Below, piece by piece: positions 35,657 to 42,602 of a stretch of 43,642 nucleotides of DNA (its first letter is position 1; each line of letters opens with the position of its first letter). The DNA is from Bacteroidales bacterium UBA1077 (GTDB taxonomy: Bacteria; Bacteroidota; Bacteroidia; Bacteroidales; UBA932). The notes beneath the pieces are model-generated. The model ran no database searches. It was not told the DNA's origin and saw nothing but the letters and a program-made list of their open reading frames with translations. The stretch covers positions 36,855-80,496 of the forward strand of contig DCCQ01000076.1 of NCBI GenBank assembly GCA_002314195.1, in the 5' to 3' direction. Both the position numbers and the translations under genes were made by a program.

Positions 35657-36154
35657 TTACTTAAATGGTGAGTAAGTCGGCATTTGGTAGGCGAGCCTTT
35701 CTGAACCGTTTTCGATGTGAATCACACCGCAATAGGTGAAGCCGGCCTTTTCTATGACATGGCGCATGATTCGGTTGTCCCTGTGGGTGTCGATGCGAAG
35801 GTTGCCCGAGACCGTTAGGGCATATTCAATGATCTCACGGAACACGCCATGACTTTCCGGGGAACTGGCGATGCGGTGAATCACGAAATATGGAGCCGTG
35901 TCATCCAGCCACTTGCCGCCTATTGATGAATATGTCGGTTCGGGCGAGGGGAGCAGGGCGAAATAGCCGACAGGCTGACCATAGCGTTCGACAATATGCG
36001 CTCCTCCCTTGCTGATGTCAGAACGCACGATCCCCTCGTTCGGGTAGCAGTCCCCCCACTGAGTCATGTTCCCGTCCCAGCGCATGATACTCTTGGCAGC
36101 GGAGAAAAGCTCCATCGCTGCGGGTATGTCCTTCTCTGTGGCTTTTCTGATCAT
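35657..36154 (-). CDS. GNAT-family N-acetyltransferase
   Basis: The 165-residue protein starts MIRKATEKDIPAAMELF, the usual first strand and helix of GNAT enzymes, and contains 'IHRIASSPESHGVFREIIEYAL' (acetyl-CoA loop region), 'LRIDTHRDNRIMRHVIEKAGFTYCGVI' (motif B). The acyl acceptor is unknown. The frame extends far upstream (to 36364) but those residues lie antiparallel to FKBP coding in another frame and are not family-like. ATG 36154 overlaps the FKBP stop by one base (TAATG), so the two are translationally coupled. Confidence 0.88.
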   Translation of the reverse strand: MIRKATEKDIPAAMELFSAAKSIMRWDGNMTQWGDCYPNEGIVRSDISKGGAHIVERYGQPVGYFALLPSPEPTYSSIGGKWLDDTAPYFVIHRIASSPESHGVFREIIEYALTVSGNLRIDTHRDNRIMRHVIEKAGFTYCGVIHIENGSERLAYQMPTYSPFK

Positions 36155-36552
36155 TACTGCACCCCGAGAAGTTCGATTTCGAAAATCAGTGTGGAATTCG
36201 CTGGAATCCCAGGTTGGGAGAAACTGCCGTAACCAAGCTCGGACGGAATGTAGATTTCCCACTTGTCTCCGACACGCATCTGCTGAAGGGCTATGATCCA
36301 GCCTTCGATCAGATCCCTGAGCCTGATCGCCAGCGGATAGCCTCCGAGGCTGGTGTCGAAACATTTGCCGTCAATTGTCCGGCCAAGATAATGGCAACTT
36401 ATCACACTGCTTGGTGCTGGCTGCTTTCCGCCTTCCGAACCGGACTGGAGAACCTTATAGCAGACCCCCTTGGCCAGTTGCACTACTCCTTCTTCCTTTG
36501 CTTTCGCGGCCAACCACTCCTTGTTGGCACGAGCATATTCATTCTTGTTCAT
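36154..36552 (-). CDS. FKBP-type peptidyl-prolyl cis-trans isomerase
   Basis: The 132-residue protein shows the FKBP fold: 'GVCYKVLQSGSEGGKQPAPSSVISCHYLGRTIDGKCFDTS', 'LIEGWIIALQQMRVGDKWEIYIPSELGYGSFSQPGIPANSTLIFEIELL'. Active-site residues (Tyr, Phe, Asp, Trp, Tyr in the usual spacing) are visible. It has no signal peptide, so it is probably cytoplasmic. The N-terminal 25 residues are a charged helix. It is upstream of and coupled to the GNAT gene. The gap before it (36553-36735) holds a palindrome array. Confidence 0.95.
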   Translation of the reverse strand: MNKNEYARANKEWLAAKAKEEGVVQLAKGVCYKVLQSGSEGGKQPAPSSVISCHYLGRTIDGKCFDTSLGGYPLAIRLRDLIEGWIIALQQMRVGDKWEIYIPSELGYGSFSQPGIPANSTLIFEIELLGVQ

Positions 36553-36567
36553 GATTCAATTTTGTTG

Positions 36568-36702
36568 CGGCGCGTGATGCCGACCTTCCCGCGCACGGGT
36601 TCGCTTTTGGACGTTCCCGGTGCGTGAAAGACTGTTTTCAACTCACGGACCTGCTTGTTTGCAGCTTCCGGTGCGTGATGCTGGCCTTTCCGCTCACGGA
36701 GG
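36568..36702. repeat. Three-unit palindrome array with 50-nt period between trpS and FKBP
   Basis: Three 25-nt units with arms CGTGA and TCACG (CGTG/CACG in the first) around 15 variable nt start at 36573, 36623 and 36674, so the period is 50 then 51 nt. Each unit is preceded by a G/C-rich lead such as CCGGTG. The units lie in the 183-bp gap between the trpS stop and the FKBP start. Arm sequences differ from the TTGTCCGG arrays at 39302-41547, but the 15-nt centre and the period are the same. Confidence 0.75.
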
Positions 36703-36735
36703 TTAGGCGGGCATGCGGGTTGGTATATTCCTAAA

Positions 36736-37851
36736 CTACTGGTTGAACCTCTTTGCCTGCTCCGCGATGAGCTCCTTGTCATCGAAATAGTCGATCTTCA
36801 TCGCCTTCTTCACGTCAGAGAGGGTGGCCGCGGCAACCTCTTCGGCTGCCTCGCTTCCTTTCTTGAGAATCTCATAGACGGCCGGGATGTCCTTCTCGTA
36901 TTCCTTCCTGCGGGCGCGGATCGGCTCAAGCTCCTCGTTGAGGATCTTCTCAAGGAACCTCTTGACCTTCACGTCGCCGAGTCCGCCTCTGCGGTAGTGG
37001 TCCTTCAACTCGTCGAGGTTGGCATATTCAGGTAGATAGCGGCCGAAGTGTTCGTCGCGGCAGAACGCGTCGAGGTAGGTGAAGACAGTGTTGCCTTCCA
37101 CGTGGCCAGGGTCGCTGACGTTGATGTGCTGAGGGTCGGTGTACATCGACATCACCTTCTTATGCATCTCTTCCGCTGATTCTGCGAGGTAGATGCAGTT
37201 GCCTAGGGATTTGCTCATCTTCGCCTTGCCGTCGGTACCAGGGAGTCTGAGGCAGGCGGCGTTGGAAGGCAGGACGGCTTTTGGCTCGACGAGAGTCTCG
37301 CCGTAGATTCTGTTGAAGCTGCGGACGATCTCCACGGCCTGCTCCAGCATAGGCTTCTGGTCCTCGCCTACAGGCACGTCTGTGGCCTTGAATGCCGTGA
37401 TGTCGGCGGCCTGGGAGATAGGGTAGCAGAAGAAGCCGACCGGAAGGCCGCTTCCGAATGCTTGCTCCTCGCCTTCCTGGCTGAAGCCGCGCATCTGGAT
37501 CTCAGCCTTGACGGTCGGGTTGCGCTGAAGCCTCGCCACAGTGACGAGGTTCATGTAGTAGAACGTAAGCTCTGTGAGCTCCGGGATCATGCTTTGGATG
37601 AATATTGTCACTTTGGCAGGGTCGAGGCCGACTGACAGATAGTCGAGAGCCACCTCAATGATGTTCTGGCGTACTTTTTCAGGATTGTCGAAGTTGTCGG
37701 TAAGTGCCTGCGCGTCAGCGATGAAGACGAACATCTTCTTATAGTCGCCGGCATTCTGGATGGCCACCCTGTTCCTCAGGGAGCCTACGTAGTGACCGAT
37801 GTGGAGGCGTCCTGTTGGGCGGTCGCCTGTCAGTATTATCTTGTTTGACAT
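36736..37851 (-). CDS. trpS: Tryptophanyl-tRNA synthetase
   Basis: The 371-residue class-I aminoacyl-tRNA synthetase has the HIGH-type motif in 'RPTGRLHIGHYVGSLRN', the 'PVGEDQKPMLEQAVEIVRSFN' Trp-site segment, and KMSKS in 'GKAKMSKSLGNCIYL'. It charges tRNA-Trp. Length is a little over the 330-residue bacterial norm; relatives with a slightly longer insert are common in Bacteroidota. It lies downstream of folE on the same strand with a 94-nt gap; a separate promoter is not clear. Confidence 0.97.
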   Translation of the reverse strand: MSNKIILTGDRPTGRLHIGHYVGSLRNRVAIQNAGDYKKMFVFIADAQALTDNFDNPEKVRQNIIEVALDYLSVGLDPAKVTIFIQSMIPELTELTFYYMNLVTVARLQRNPTVKAEIQMRGFSQEGEEQAFGSGLPVGFFCYPISQAADITAFKATDVPVGEDQKPMLEQAVEIVRSFNRIYGETLVEPKAVLPSNAACLRLPGTDGKAKMSKSLGNCIYLAESAEEMHKKVMSMYTDPQHINVSDPGHVEGNTVFTYLDAFCRDEHFGRYLPEYANLDELKDHYRRGGLGDVKVKRFLEKILNEELEPIRARRKEYEKDIPAVYEILKKGSEAAEEVAAATLSDVKKAMKIDYFDDKELIAEQAKRFNQ

Positions 37852-37945
37852 ATCGTTATGTTTTTTAGTTCGTTATTTTAATCTTTATTTTAGCCTGATG
37901 TTAAATTCTTCAGTCAAACCGCTTGCTGTAAAAGACAGACTTGTT

Positions 37946-38533
37946 CTATCTTATCAGGTTCAGGAACTCGTTTCTAGTCCGGGCCGAGGTCAGAAATGCC
38001 CCTGAGAATGCGGAGGTCGTGGTAGTGGCATTGGCCTTCTGCACCCCCCGGATCGACATGCAGGTGTGCATGGCCTCGATCACCACGGCAACTCCCAGCG
38101 GATGCAGCGCATTGTCGATGCAGTCCCGGATCTGGACCGTCAGCCTCTCCTGCACCTGAAGCCGCCGCGCGAAAGTCTCCACGACTCGCGCCACCTTGCT
38201 CAGCCCCGTGATCTTGCCGTTAGGAATATACGCCACGTGGCATTTTCCGAGGAACGGCATCATATGGTGCTCGCACGTGGAATACAGCTCTATGTCCTTC
38301 ACCAGAACCATCTGCCGATATTCCTCATCGAATATGGCGGAGCGGATGATCTCCGCCCCGTTCTGTGAATATCCCTGCGTGAGGAACTGCAATGCCTTCG
38401 CGACCCTCTCCGGGGTCTTTACAAGCCCCTCTCTCTCAGGATCTTCGCCTAAAAGACGGAGAATCTCCTTGACATGACCGGCGATCTCGGCGGTTGTCCT
38501 TTCCTCGTATATTTCCTGTTTCTCGTATGACAT
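37946..38533 (-). CDS. folE: GTP cyclohydrolase I
   Basis: The 195-residue protein converts GTP to 7,8-dihydroneopterin triphosphate, the first step of folate synthesis. It has 'EGLVKTPERVAKAL', zinc-binding 'STCEHHMMPFLGKCHVAYIPNGKITGLSKVARVVETFARRLQVQERLT', and the C-terminal 'EAMHTCMSIRGVQKANATTTTSAFSGAF' with the second zinc Cys. Length is normal for the type IA enzyme. A promoter box lies at 38586-38593. Later folate step FolB is encoded at 13377-13757 in a different operon. Confidence 0.97.
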   Translation of the reverse strand: MSYEKQEIYEERTTAEIAGHVKEILRLLGEDPEREGLVKTPERVAKALQFLTQGYSQNGAEIIRSAIFDEEYRQMVLVKDIELYSTCEHHMMPFLGKCHVAYIPNGKITGLSKVARVVETFARRLQVQERLTVQIRDCIDNALHPLGVAVVIEAMHTCMSIRGVQKANATTTTSAFSGAFLTSARTRNEFLNLIR

Positions 38534-38585
38534 ATTCTTAAGCTCTTATTTTTGGTACGGTTGTTGAGACAACCTCTCAAGCCTA

Positions 38586-38593
38586 CAAAATTA
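38586..38593 (-). promoter_or_regulatory. Bacteroidota -7 promoter box before folE
   Basis: The minus strand reads TAATTTTG, matching TAnnTTTG. A start near 38579 gives a leader of about 45 nt. Confidence 0.6.
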
Positions 38594-38626
38594 GGCAAAA
38601 AATACTTATTGTTATGTTTTTTTGCA

Positions 38627-38634
38627 TATCTTTG
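38627..38634 (+). promoter_or_regulatory. Bacteroidota -7 promoter box before the DUF2795-like gene
   Basis: The plus strand reads TATCTTTG, matching TAnnTTTG. A start near 38641 gives a leader of about 67 nt to ATG 38708. Confidence 0.5.
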
Positions 38635-38707
38635 GGGCAAATAGAGCCGCTTTTTAGGGCTTGTTGATTTATTGTAATGATTGTTAACGATTTAATTGTT
38701 CGCGAAT

Positions 38708-38929
38708 ATGTATTGGACACTTGAACTTGCCAGTAGCCTGGACGACGCTCCATGGCCAGCATCTAAGGAAGAACTTATCGACTACGCCAACCGCTCTGGC
38801 GCCCCCGAAGAGGTCATCGAGAATCTAACCGAACTTGAGGACGACGGAGAAGTCTACGAATCCATCGAAGACATCTGGCCGGATTACCCTACAAAGGATG
38901 ACTTCTTCTTTAACGAGGAGGAGTATTGA
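38708..38929 (+). CDS. Small conserved acidic protein (DUF2795-like)
   Basis: The 73-residue protein reads MYWTLELASSLDDAPWPASKEELIDYANRSGAP in two blocks, then 'VIENLTELEDDGEVYESIEDIWPDYP' and an acidic end 'DDFFFNEEEY'. I recognise it as the short DUF2795-type protein widespread in Bacteroidota; function is unknown. An in-frame TTG four codons upstream (38696) is less likely than this ATG because family members start MYWTLE. It has its own promoter box and may share the terminator at 39074-39114 with the candidate RNA that follows. Confidence 0.88.
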   Translation: MYWTLELASSLDDAPWPASKEELIDYANRSGAPEEVIENLTELEDDGEVYESIEDIWPDYPTKDDFFFNEEEY

Positions 38930-38984
38930 TTAATAATCAATAATTTATATTGTTTTATTAGTTAAAGTTATTTTACTAAAACAA

Positions 38985-39114
38985 GCAAATCATAGACCGA
39001 CATCCCGTAACAGCATCGCAAGAGTGATTCAGGGATAGTCACAAGACTGAATGCCGCGGCGCCAAGAGTCCGCAAAGCGAGTTAGGTTATATCGCACCTG
39101 ACTCGCTTTTTTGT
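38985..39114 (+). ncRNA. Candidate small RNA ending in a strong terminator
   Basis: The 540-bp gap 38930-39469 has no convincing gene but holds a G/C-rich, structured block directly before a 14-bp terminator stem. ATTCAG and CTGAAT pair around 15 nt (about 39031-39057), ATCCC (39001 region) can pair with GGGAT, and an A/T-rich possible promoter zone lies at 38950-38980. The segment lies more than 50 nt past the DUF2795-like stop and no gene follows for 350 nt, so it is not a leader. It could equally be the 3' UTR of the DUF2795-like mRNA. I do not recognise the RNA family. Confidence 0.4.
39074..39114 (+). terminator. Strong rho-independent terminator
   Basis: AAAGCGAGTTAGGT (39074-39087) pairs with ACCTGACTCGCTTT (39096-39109) over 14 bp with one T-G pair and an 8-nt loop, followed by TTTTTG. 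It ends the candidate small RNA or the DUF2795-like transcript. Confidence 0.9.
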
Positions 39115-39265
39115 TGTTTCGTGGTGACGTGAGGAAAGATTGATGTTTGGTATGAGACAGGAATATTCAAAGATTATTTCTGGGTTTAGCCAATTTGGGA
39201 ACAAGTGCGGGCTATAAGATCGTGCATGAAAGATGTTACCCTCCATAGGGAAAGTATGCGCTTAC

Positions 39266-39289
39266 GGTCACTGAACCTGTCGAAGTGAC
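39266..39289. repeat. Solitary 24-nt REP unit, same family as in mtaB
   Basis: The minus strand has arms GTCACT and AGTGAC around TCGACAGGTTC. The unit in mtaB has GTCGCT and AGCGAC around TCGACAGGCTC. The arm change A-to-G on one side is matched by T-to-C on the other, so the hairpin is kept. Confidence 0.75.
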
Positions 39290-39301
39290 ACATCAATGGA
39301 C

Positions 39302-39433
39302 TTGTCCGTCAGAAACCCGTATGGCCGGACAAACTCTCTTGGCATGTACATTTGTCCGGTGGATTGGCATATGGCCGGACAAAATGTGCAAAAGTGGCTT
39401 TATATCCGGAGAAAGTGCGACTGGACTGGACAA
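39302..39433. repeat. REP array 1: 31-nt palindromes every 50 nt
   Basis: Units start at 39302, 39352 and 39402. The first two have arms TTGTCCG(G) and (C)CGGACAA around variable centres; the third is decayed. In the second unit the stem extends outward (TGTACATTTG against CAAAATGTGCA). The array ends 36 nt before the 198-residue protein's ATG. The spacers of 19 nt differ from one another. Confidence 0.85.
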
Positions 39434-39469
39434 GTGAATGTGAAGTTTAACTTTAAAACACAATAAATT

Positions 39470-40066
39470 ATGGGAAGATATGTAAGCTTCGGTATTGTGC
39501 GTACATATTGCTTTTTCAAGAAAAGTATCCGCGATTATGTTAATGACTGGTTCAACTTGCGTCTGAATCTTAAAGAGGAAGATGTCAAGAATGCTTTGGT
39601 GGAGCAGATGTTTCCGGACATCTATGAATTCATCGAAACGGACGACAGCTATGAGTTTACACTGAAGAATGATCTGTCGGTAAATGACATAGTGGAACTG
39701 CTTTCTCGTTTCCGGGATGTCGCTCACATTCCTGAATCCGAAAGGAAGAGAATATGTGAGACCATTTCTGAAATGACGCTGAACGACGCGCTGGATTTGG
39801 CGGAAGAGAAGAAGTTCTGCAAATATCAGGATTTTCATCTGTATGGCAGGTTCTATGGCGGAAGTCCATTCGCATACCCACTGACGGTAAATGGCAAACA
39901 AATCTACATGGCTGCGGAAGTCTTCGGCGTTATGATCGGGCAGTCTGATTCGAAGACAATCTCGGAGTCAGACATCAGACCCTATGACTTTTTCACAGAG
40001 CTGCTTCGTTATCGTTTGAAGCCTTGCAGGCTGGCGGATTCCGCATTGGTGTTCTTGTCGCAATAA
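39470..40066 (+). CDS. Unrecognised 198-residue protein between REP arrays
   Basis: I do not recognise this protein. It begins MGRYVSFGIVRTYCFFKKS, has an acidic, helix-rich middle ('LKEEDVKNALVEQMFPDIYEFIETDDSYEFTLKNDLSVNDIVELLSRFRDV') and a mixed C-terminal part with 'YGRFYGGSPFAYPLTVNGKQIYMAAEVFGVMIG'. There is no signal peptide or membrane segment, so it is probably cytoplasmic. A near-consensus box TAACTTTA at 39448-39455 lies 14 nt before the ATG. REP arrays lie immediately before (39302-39433) and after (40094-40224) it. Base composition is more A/T-rich than the neighbouring core genes, which fits an acquired unit. Confidence 0.75.
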   Translation: MGRYVSFGIVRTYCFFKKSIRDYVNDWFNLRLNLKEEDVKNALVEQMFPDIYEFIETDDSYEFTLKNDLSVNDIVELLSRFRDVAHIPESERKRICETISEMTLNDALDLAEEKKFCKYQDFHLYGRFYGGSPFAYPLTVNGKQIYMAAEVFGVMIGQSDSKTISESDIRPYDFFTELLRYRLKPCRLADSALVFLSQ

Positions 40067-40089
40067 TAGATCTCCGCGATCGCATCGAA

Positions 40090-40224
40090 GGTTTTGTCCG
40101 GGAAAATCCTTTTTCGCCGGACAAAACCACTGAGAGTCAAATCTTGTCCGGTGAATTGGCGTTCTGCCGGACAAACCTGCTGAATAAAGTGATTCGTCCG
40201 GGTAAACGCAATTATCCCGGACAA
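40090..40224. repeat. REP array 2: 31-nt palindromes every 50 nt
   Basis: Three units start at 40094, 40144 and 40194, exactly 50 nt apart, each 31 nt long. The first has a 12-bp perfect stem (GGTTTTGTCCGG, 40090-40101; CCGGACAAAACC, 40117-40128). The third has arms TCGTCCGGG and CCCGGACAA. The array fills the gap between the 198-residue gene (stop 40066) and the 396-residue gene (ATG 40237). Confidence 0.9.
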
Positions 40225-40236
40225 AATATTATCAAT

Positions 40237-41427
40237 ATGGTAGACAACATTATTGTTCCTGAATATAAGGAACTTTGGCCATTGCTATGCCTTGACGGAG
40301 CGCTTAACGGCAATGTGGTGGATGACGCCTCTTTGGAGGTGATGCCCCGGATCGAGAATGAAATGCGTCGTCTCAAGGTTATGGGTGATGATGAGAGACG
40401 CTCCCTGTGGCTGGAAATACATCTTCCGGGAAGGCGGTACTATTGGGGCGAGGACAAACGTGACCGGTGCGGGAATATCTGGTACTGGATATCCACAGGT
40501 AACTATCGCGGTTTCCATTATCTGTTGCTGGGCGACAATCACCACAGGTGCATTGACCTTCGGAGTCAACCTTATGTCGGTGAAGGACGTGTCCCGGGAC
40601 ATCATTACACCGATGTCCGTGAGCCGTTTCTCCGTTTGGAGGAATATGTAAAGGAAATCGTGGATGCCGTGTGCGTGGCTCCAGATAAGTATAATGAATA
40701 TATCGAAGAGAATCTTCCACATTGGAAGAGACATGGCACAATCAGGCGTTCGGTGCTGAACGGTATATGCCCTTTGTACAGACGTGTCAAAAACCCGGAG
40801 GCTGAGGTTGAACTCCTTGAGAATGTGCGCGAATGTCCGTTGACAGTCTTGGATGAGATGACTTTGAACACCTACATGCATTATTGGAGGTTGGCCTATG
40901 TCGCATACAGGACACGTGATGACGTAGAACCGGATTCCATTGATGAATATGCCGATTTGGATGACCGTGAAGTTTTCCGTCATTCCAGCAAAGGATATAA
41001 TCTTGAAGGATACAACCTTGACTCTCAGGAGGATTTCATAAGGTGGAAAGACGGTGACTCACCGTGTCACTGCCTTGATGTCGCCTACGCCCGCATTCAT
41101 CTATGGCCGGTTCGGGAAGATGATGGCTTGTGGCATTTCGAGATAAGCTATAATGTTTGTGGCTATTTCCGTGATGTCTTGAACATCGTCAGGGCTCTGT
41201 ACGAGCAGGGAATAATAGTCGGAATCCGCTATTGGGTGAATGACGCGCTCGCCCAGCTGAGGGAAGAAGACACTGTCAGGATATCTCCTTGCCCGAACAA
41301 ATATCAGGAGGAAATATCTTTGCCGACAGTAGGCGATGGCGTTACGAGAAAGATGGTCAATGCCATAATCCGTGAGACTGTGTGGGATAAGGAAGAACAA
41401 GTGCTGCCTGAGTTGCCCCGCTGCTGA
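40237..41427 (+). CDS. Unrecognised 396-residue protein between REP arrays
   Basis: I do not recognise this protein. From ATG 40237 it begins MVDNIIVPEYKELWPLLCLDG and is rich in aromatic and acidic residues, with 'RRYYWGEDKRDRCGNIWYWISTGNYRGFHYLLLGDNHHRCIDL' (split in two blocks by a Gly), 'FLRLEEYVKEIVDAVCVAPDKYNEYIEENLPHW' and 'RRSVLNGICPLYRR'. No catalytic motif, signal peptide or membrane segment is visible. The frame is open up to 40024, but the first 71 codons would translate REP array 2, so they are rejected. It starts 13 nt after array 2 and is followed 39 nt later by array 3. Confidence 0.8.
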   Translation: MVDNIIVPEYKELWPLLCLDGALNGNVVDDASLEVMPRIENEMRRLKVMGDDERRSLWLEIHLPGRRYYWGEDKRDRCGNIWYWISTGNYRGFHYLLLGDNHHRCIDLRSQPYVGEGRVPGHHYTDVREPFLRLEEYVKEIVDAVCVAPDKYNEYIEENLPHWKRHGTIRRSVLNGICPLYRRVKNPEAEVELLENVRECPLTVLDEMTLNTYMHYWRLAYVAYRTRDDVEPDSIDEYADLDDREVFRHSSKGYNLEGYNLDSQEDFIRWKDGDSPCHCLDVAYARIHLWPVREDDGLWHFEISYNVCGYFRDVLNIVRALYEQGIIVGIRYWVNDALAQLREEDTVRISPCPNKYQEEISLPTVGDGVTRKMVNAIIRETVWDKEEQVLPELPRC

Positions 41428-41465
41428 GATGTCAACAAATGTCTGTTTTCTCCGGTGAATAGCTG

Positions 41466-41553
41466 TTTGTCCGGTATAGGCCTTATCTGCCGGACAAAGT
41501 GCTGAAATTAGGGATTATGTCCGTGGAAATGGGCTTTGGCCGGACAAAATAAT
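41466..41553. repeat. REP array 3: 31-nt palindromes every 50 nt, before the RAYT gene
   Basis: Two clear units start at 41467 and 41517, 50 nt apart. The first has TTTGTCCGG/CCGGACAAA; the second has ATTATGTCCG/CGGACAAAATAAT with two extra bases on one side. A decayed half unit (TTCTCCGGTGAAT, near 41448-41460) precedes them. The array ends 15-21 nt before the RAYT start codon. Confidence 0.88.
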
Positions 41554-41567
41554 ATTCGATAAATTAA

Positions 41568-42470
41568 ATGAGCATATTCAAAGAAAAGGAGGGATGTTGC
41601 GATGCGACGTTCCGGTCTGGCGGACCGTACTGGCACGCCTATACTTCAGGTAAGGATACTCCGTTGCTTTTTGTGCGGGATGAGGATCTTGTGTTTGTCA
41701 TGAATGTGGTGGCGCATGCTGCGGCCCTGTTTCCGGAGCTTCGGGTTATCGCGTTCGAGGTGATGAACAACCATTTTCATTTTGTGGTTTCAGCGGAAGA
41801 GAACTCTGTATTGGCGTTCTGGGCATTCATAAAGAAAAGGCTGGCGAGATCGTTTCCTCTGATGAAGAATATTCATATCACACTCAAGCCGATAGAAGGT
41901 CTGGGCTCATTGCGCAATAACATCGTCTATACCAACCGGAACGGTTATGTGGCTGATCCGGCTCACACGCCGTTCAGTTATCCATGGGGGACTGGGCGCT
42001 ATTACTTTTTGGACTGGCCAAGTGGTAAGGCATTGGGTCGGATATTCGTGGATGACAGGAGGAAGATGTTCAGATGCCGCACCCCTGGGCTCCCGGGAGA
42101 GTGGGAGGTCATCAATGGCTACGTTGCCCCGTGGAATTACTGTGTCCTCAAGTTTGGCATGGCGATGTTCCGGGACGCGCATCACTACTTCATGATGGTG
42201 AGCAAGAACGTGGAGGCGTATGCGGAATTGGCTGCCGTACTCGATGATGGTGAATTCCTTACGGATTCTGAACTGTTCTCTCGTCTGAGTTCGTTGCTGC
42301 GGTCTGACTACGGCGTCTTCTCCATCAAGGACTTGACCAAGCCTCAGAAATTCGACCTCGCCCGTAAACTCCGATATGAATTCCGTTCTTCCAACGGTCA
42401 GGTCAGCCGGGTGCTCGGTTTGTCCCGGTACGAGATTGATTCGCTTTTCCCTTTGGCGGCGGAAAAGTGA
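41568..42470 (+). CDS. REP-associated tyrosine transposase (RAYT, Y1/HUH family)
   Basis: The 300-residue protein carries the HUH motif of Y1 transposases in 'AFEVMNNHFHFVVSAEEN' (His69, His71) and the Tyr-bearing helix 'LRNNIVYTNRNGYVADPAHTPFSYPWGTG' (catalytic Tyr probably Tyr121), followed by 'YPWGTGRYYF', the variant of the 'YPWSSYR' stretch of RAYTs. The C-terminal part ends with an HTH-like 'NGQVSRVLGLSRYEIDSLF'. RAYTs cut and join single-stranded REP hairpins and are thought to spread REPs. Here the palindromes lie directly upstream, which supports the pairing. No IS200-style terminal elements or TnpB gene is present. It starts 14 nt after array 3. Confidence 0.9.
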   Translation: MSIFKEKEGCCDATFRSGGPYWHAYTSGKDTPLLFVRDEDLVFVMNVVAHAAALFPELRVIAFEVMNNHFHFVVSAEENSVLAFWAFIKKRLARSFPLMKNIHITLKPIEGLGSLRNNIVYTNRNGYVADPAHTPFSYPWGTGRYYFLDWPSGKALGRIFVDDRRKMFRCRTPGLPGEWEVINGYVAPWNYCVLKFGMAMFRDAHHYFMMVSKNVEAYAELAAVLDDGEFLTDSELFSRLSSLLRSDYGVFSIKDLTKPQKFDLARKLRYEFRSSNGQVSRVLGLSRYEIDSLFPLAAEK

Positions 42471-42602
42471 GGATTGCTTTCAGTGGCATGGGAAAATCTG
42501 CGTCAGCACTTTCGCATTATGAATAGTCTTATCGCCTGTTTTTTCTTGTACAGTTTCAGGGACAGCCTGTTCCGCCGCAATATTTTCTTTCTTGTGTCAT
42601 CA

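Noticed and set aside
36155..36364. Long N-terminal extension of the GNAT protein
   Set aside because: The 70 extra residues are out-of-frame translation of the FKBP gene; the TAATG overlap gives a normal GNAT start.
36549..36782. 77-codon frame across the trpS-FKBP gap (minus strand)
   Set aside because: It only translates the palindrome units and the trpS 3' end in another frame; no start signal or protein-like pattern.
38985..39114. tRNA or SRP RNA in the candidate small-RNA block
   Set aside because: No cloverleaf with T-loop GTTCRANNC, and no SRP GGAA/GCAGC tip sequence.
40024..40236. N-terminal 71-codon extension of the 396-residue protein
   Set aside because: It would translate REP array 2 and overlap the 198-residue gene; ATG 40237 just after the array is a better start.
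39302..41547. The repeat-spacer pattern (31-nt unit, 19-nt gap) as a CRISPR array
   Set aside because: Only two to three units per array, the centre of the repeat varies, the spacers are too short, and no cas gene is present. REP hairpins fit better.
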